DNA from: Candidatus Sabulitectum sp.
GTDB lineage: Bacteria > Fermentibacterota > Fermentibacteria > Fermentibacterales > JCC-6
Length of the DNA stretch: 51,933 nt
Direction: 5' to 3'
Assembly: GCA_021107435.1 (NCBI GenBank)
Contig: JAIOSV010000112.1
Location: forward strand, 1-51,933
The notes under the pieces were generated by a model that ran no database searches, had not been told where the DNA came from, and saw nothing but the letters and a program-made list of their open reading frames with translations. The position numbers and the translations under genes are program-made. Below are positions 51,458 through 51,933 of the stretch, one piece after another (positions within the stretch are counted from its first letter, which is position 1; each line of letters starts with the position of its first letter).

Positions 51458-51483
51458 TGTTGGTCGGCCCAAACAAAAGAATA

Positions 51484-51654
51484 ATGGATGACTATTACTT
51501 GACTGGTAAGCCAATTCCCATGAGTGAGGATAATTGCCTTTCCGATGCTGATATCGAACAATTACTAAAACAGGGTTCTCCTTGTTTATCCATCTTACAG
51601 ATACTATCATACATGAAAGAAGAAATAATATCGGAACGAGTTAAGGATTCGTAG
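51484..51654 (+). CDS. Small hypothetical ORF, possible cassette gene
   Basis: A 56-residue ORF from ATG 51484 (a longer TTG start at 51457 is possible): MDDYYLTGKPIPMSEDNCLSDADIEQLLKQGSPCLSILQILSYMKEEIISERVKDS. It is acidic and helical, with no recognised family and only a weak A-rich ribosome site. Its stop codon lies inside a hairpin-forming, attC-like sequence, as at the antitoxin gene upstream, which gives some support that it is a real cassette ORF. Confidence 0.4.
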   Translation: MDDYYLTGKPIPMSEDNCLSDADIEQLLKQGSPCLSILQILSYMKEEIISERVKDS

Positions 51655-51688
51655 CACACGCTCCGTGTGCTGCAATTCTGTGTTGAAT
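51631..51688 (+). repeat. attC-like or terminator-like hairpin 3
   Basis: A 58-base segment from TCGGAAC (51631-51637) to GTTGAAT (51682-51688), which fits GTTRRRY. The centre is a strong stem, GCACACG (51654-51660) with CGTGTGC (51664-51670) around CTC. It extends outward imperfectly through GGATTCGTA and TGCAATTC. It could instead be an ordinary terminator. A second GCGTT core lies at 51734-51738. Confidence 0.35.
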
Positions 51689-51933
51689 TAAGCACCGCTT
51701 CTCTTTGTATTTTCTATTAATGGCGTGTGATGAGCGTTCTTCCCTGGGATTGATTCCAAAAAGCGTAATCGATGAAGAATTGGATCTCAGAATGTGGATC
51801 CAGACCCGTTTCTTCCTGCAGGATAGCATTGACAGTAGCGTGAATGACAGTTCGGATTCCAAAGGATAAACCCGTCCCAGGCTGCCTCATGAATACAATT
51901 AGCAGCATTTTCCGAGCAGAAAAAGTAGATTGT
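51655..51933. other. Right-end stretch without a supported gene
   Basis: Apart from the hairpin at 51631-51688, I find no gene with a ribosome site. A GCGTTC core like those of the two better attC-like sites occurs at 51734-51739. An ATG at 51889 opens a frame (MNTISSIFRAEKVDC) that runs off the window and could be the start of a gene, perhaps a transposase, but 15 codons are not enough to say. Confidence 0.4.

Noticed and set aside
51459..51465. GTTGGTC as the left edge of a cassette ending at the second attC-like repeat (GACCAAC at 50513)
   Set aside because: The 7-mers are exact complements, but the left edge would lie to the right of its own attC, which cannot be the same inserted cassette. 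Chance is likely.
51717..51908. Minus-strand 63-codon ORF at the right end
   Set aside because: No ribosome site or recognisable domain. It overlaps a possible attC core. Left uncalled.
47392..51933. Insertion sequence or prophage as the explanation of the right end
   Set aside because: No transposase, terminal inverted repeats, target duplication or phage structural genes were seen.
1..51933. tRNA, rRNA, riboswitch or CRISPR features
   Set aside because: No cloverleaf-like fold with CCA-end context, rRNA-like block, conserved riboswitch core or regularly spaced repeat was recognised by eye. A covariance search was not possible here.

Overview
The window reads as a chromosome segment from an uncultured, probably anaerobic Gram-negative bacterium of the FCB type (a Fermentibacterota, Cloacimonadota or Eisenbacteria-like lineage). 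That placement is inference. It rests on one large secreted protein with a C-terminal type IX secretion style tail, many lipoproteins and FG-GAP/VCBS proteins with signal peptides, an archaeal/eukaryotic-type glycyl-tRNA synthetase and a compact valyl-tRNA synthetase. No rRNA, tRNA or CRISPR array was seen.

Layout. 1-1623: the 3' part of a RecJ-like gene followed directly by a sugar-nucleotide epimerase. 1604-24757: an accessory, mostly secreted zone. It holds a 1497-residue FG-GAP/transglutaminase protein, an M16 metallopeptidase, a 7-repeat FG-GAP protein with a sorting tail, two iron-sulfur-flavoprotein-like genes divergent from a TetR regulator, two fibronectin-type lipoproteins, an oligopeptidase B, a DUF2259/CNB-GGDEF pair, and a tandem triplet of paralogous secreted proteins each with its own promoter and terminator. 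24834-25646: a TauE/SafE exporter. 25703-34766 (minus strand): a seven-gene housekeeping operon with overlapping ends, phoH, 7TM-HD phosphodiesterase, ybeY, corC-like, recO, glyQS, valS. 34838-38363 (minus): LysM protein, small coiled-coil lipoprotein, VanZ-like protein and a GAF-GGDEF membrane protein with a degenerate active site. 38632-45625 (plus): rho, rpmE, DUF1385, prfA, prmC, ispG, glnA. 45641-47442: a beta-propeller lipoprotein and a small exported protein.

The right end, 47392-51933, is the most unusual part and looks AT-richer than the rest. A tyrosine recombinase with the extra block typical of integron integrases (IntI), split by a one-base frameshift right after its HxxR box, faces away from a short run of cassette-like genes: a SAM methyltransferase, a BrnT/BrnA-like toxin-antitoxin pair, a HigB/HigA-like toxin-antitoxin pair and a small ORF. 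Imperfect inverted repeats resembling attC sites lie over the 3' ends of the plus-strand genes. The first candidate cassette carries the expected boundary signature: its left edge (GTTAGGAT) is the exact complement of the outer arm of its attC-like site (ATCCTAAC). I interpret this as a small or decaying chromosomal integron.

Regulatory structure visible elsewhere includes two 19-bp palindromes covering the -10 and -35 elements in the TetR/flavoprotein divergent promoter, a perfect 16-bp palindrome upstream of the HigB-like gene, an inverted repeat over the BrnT-like promoter, and several clear hairpin terminators.
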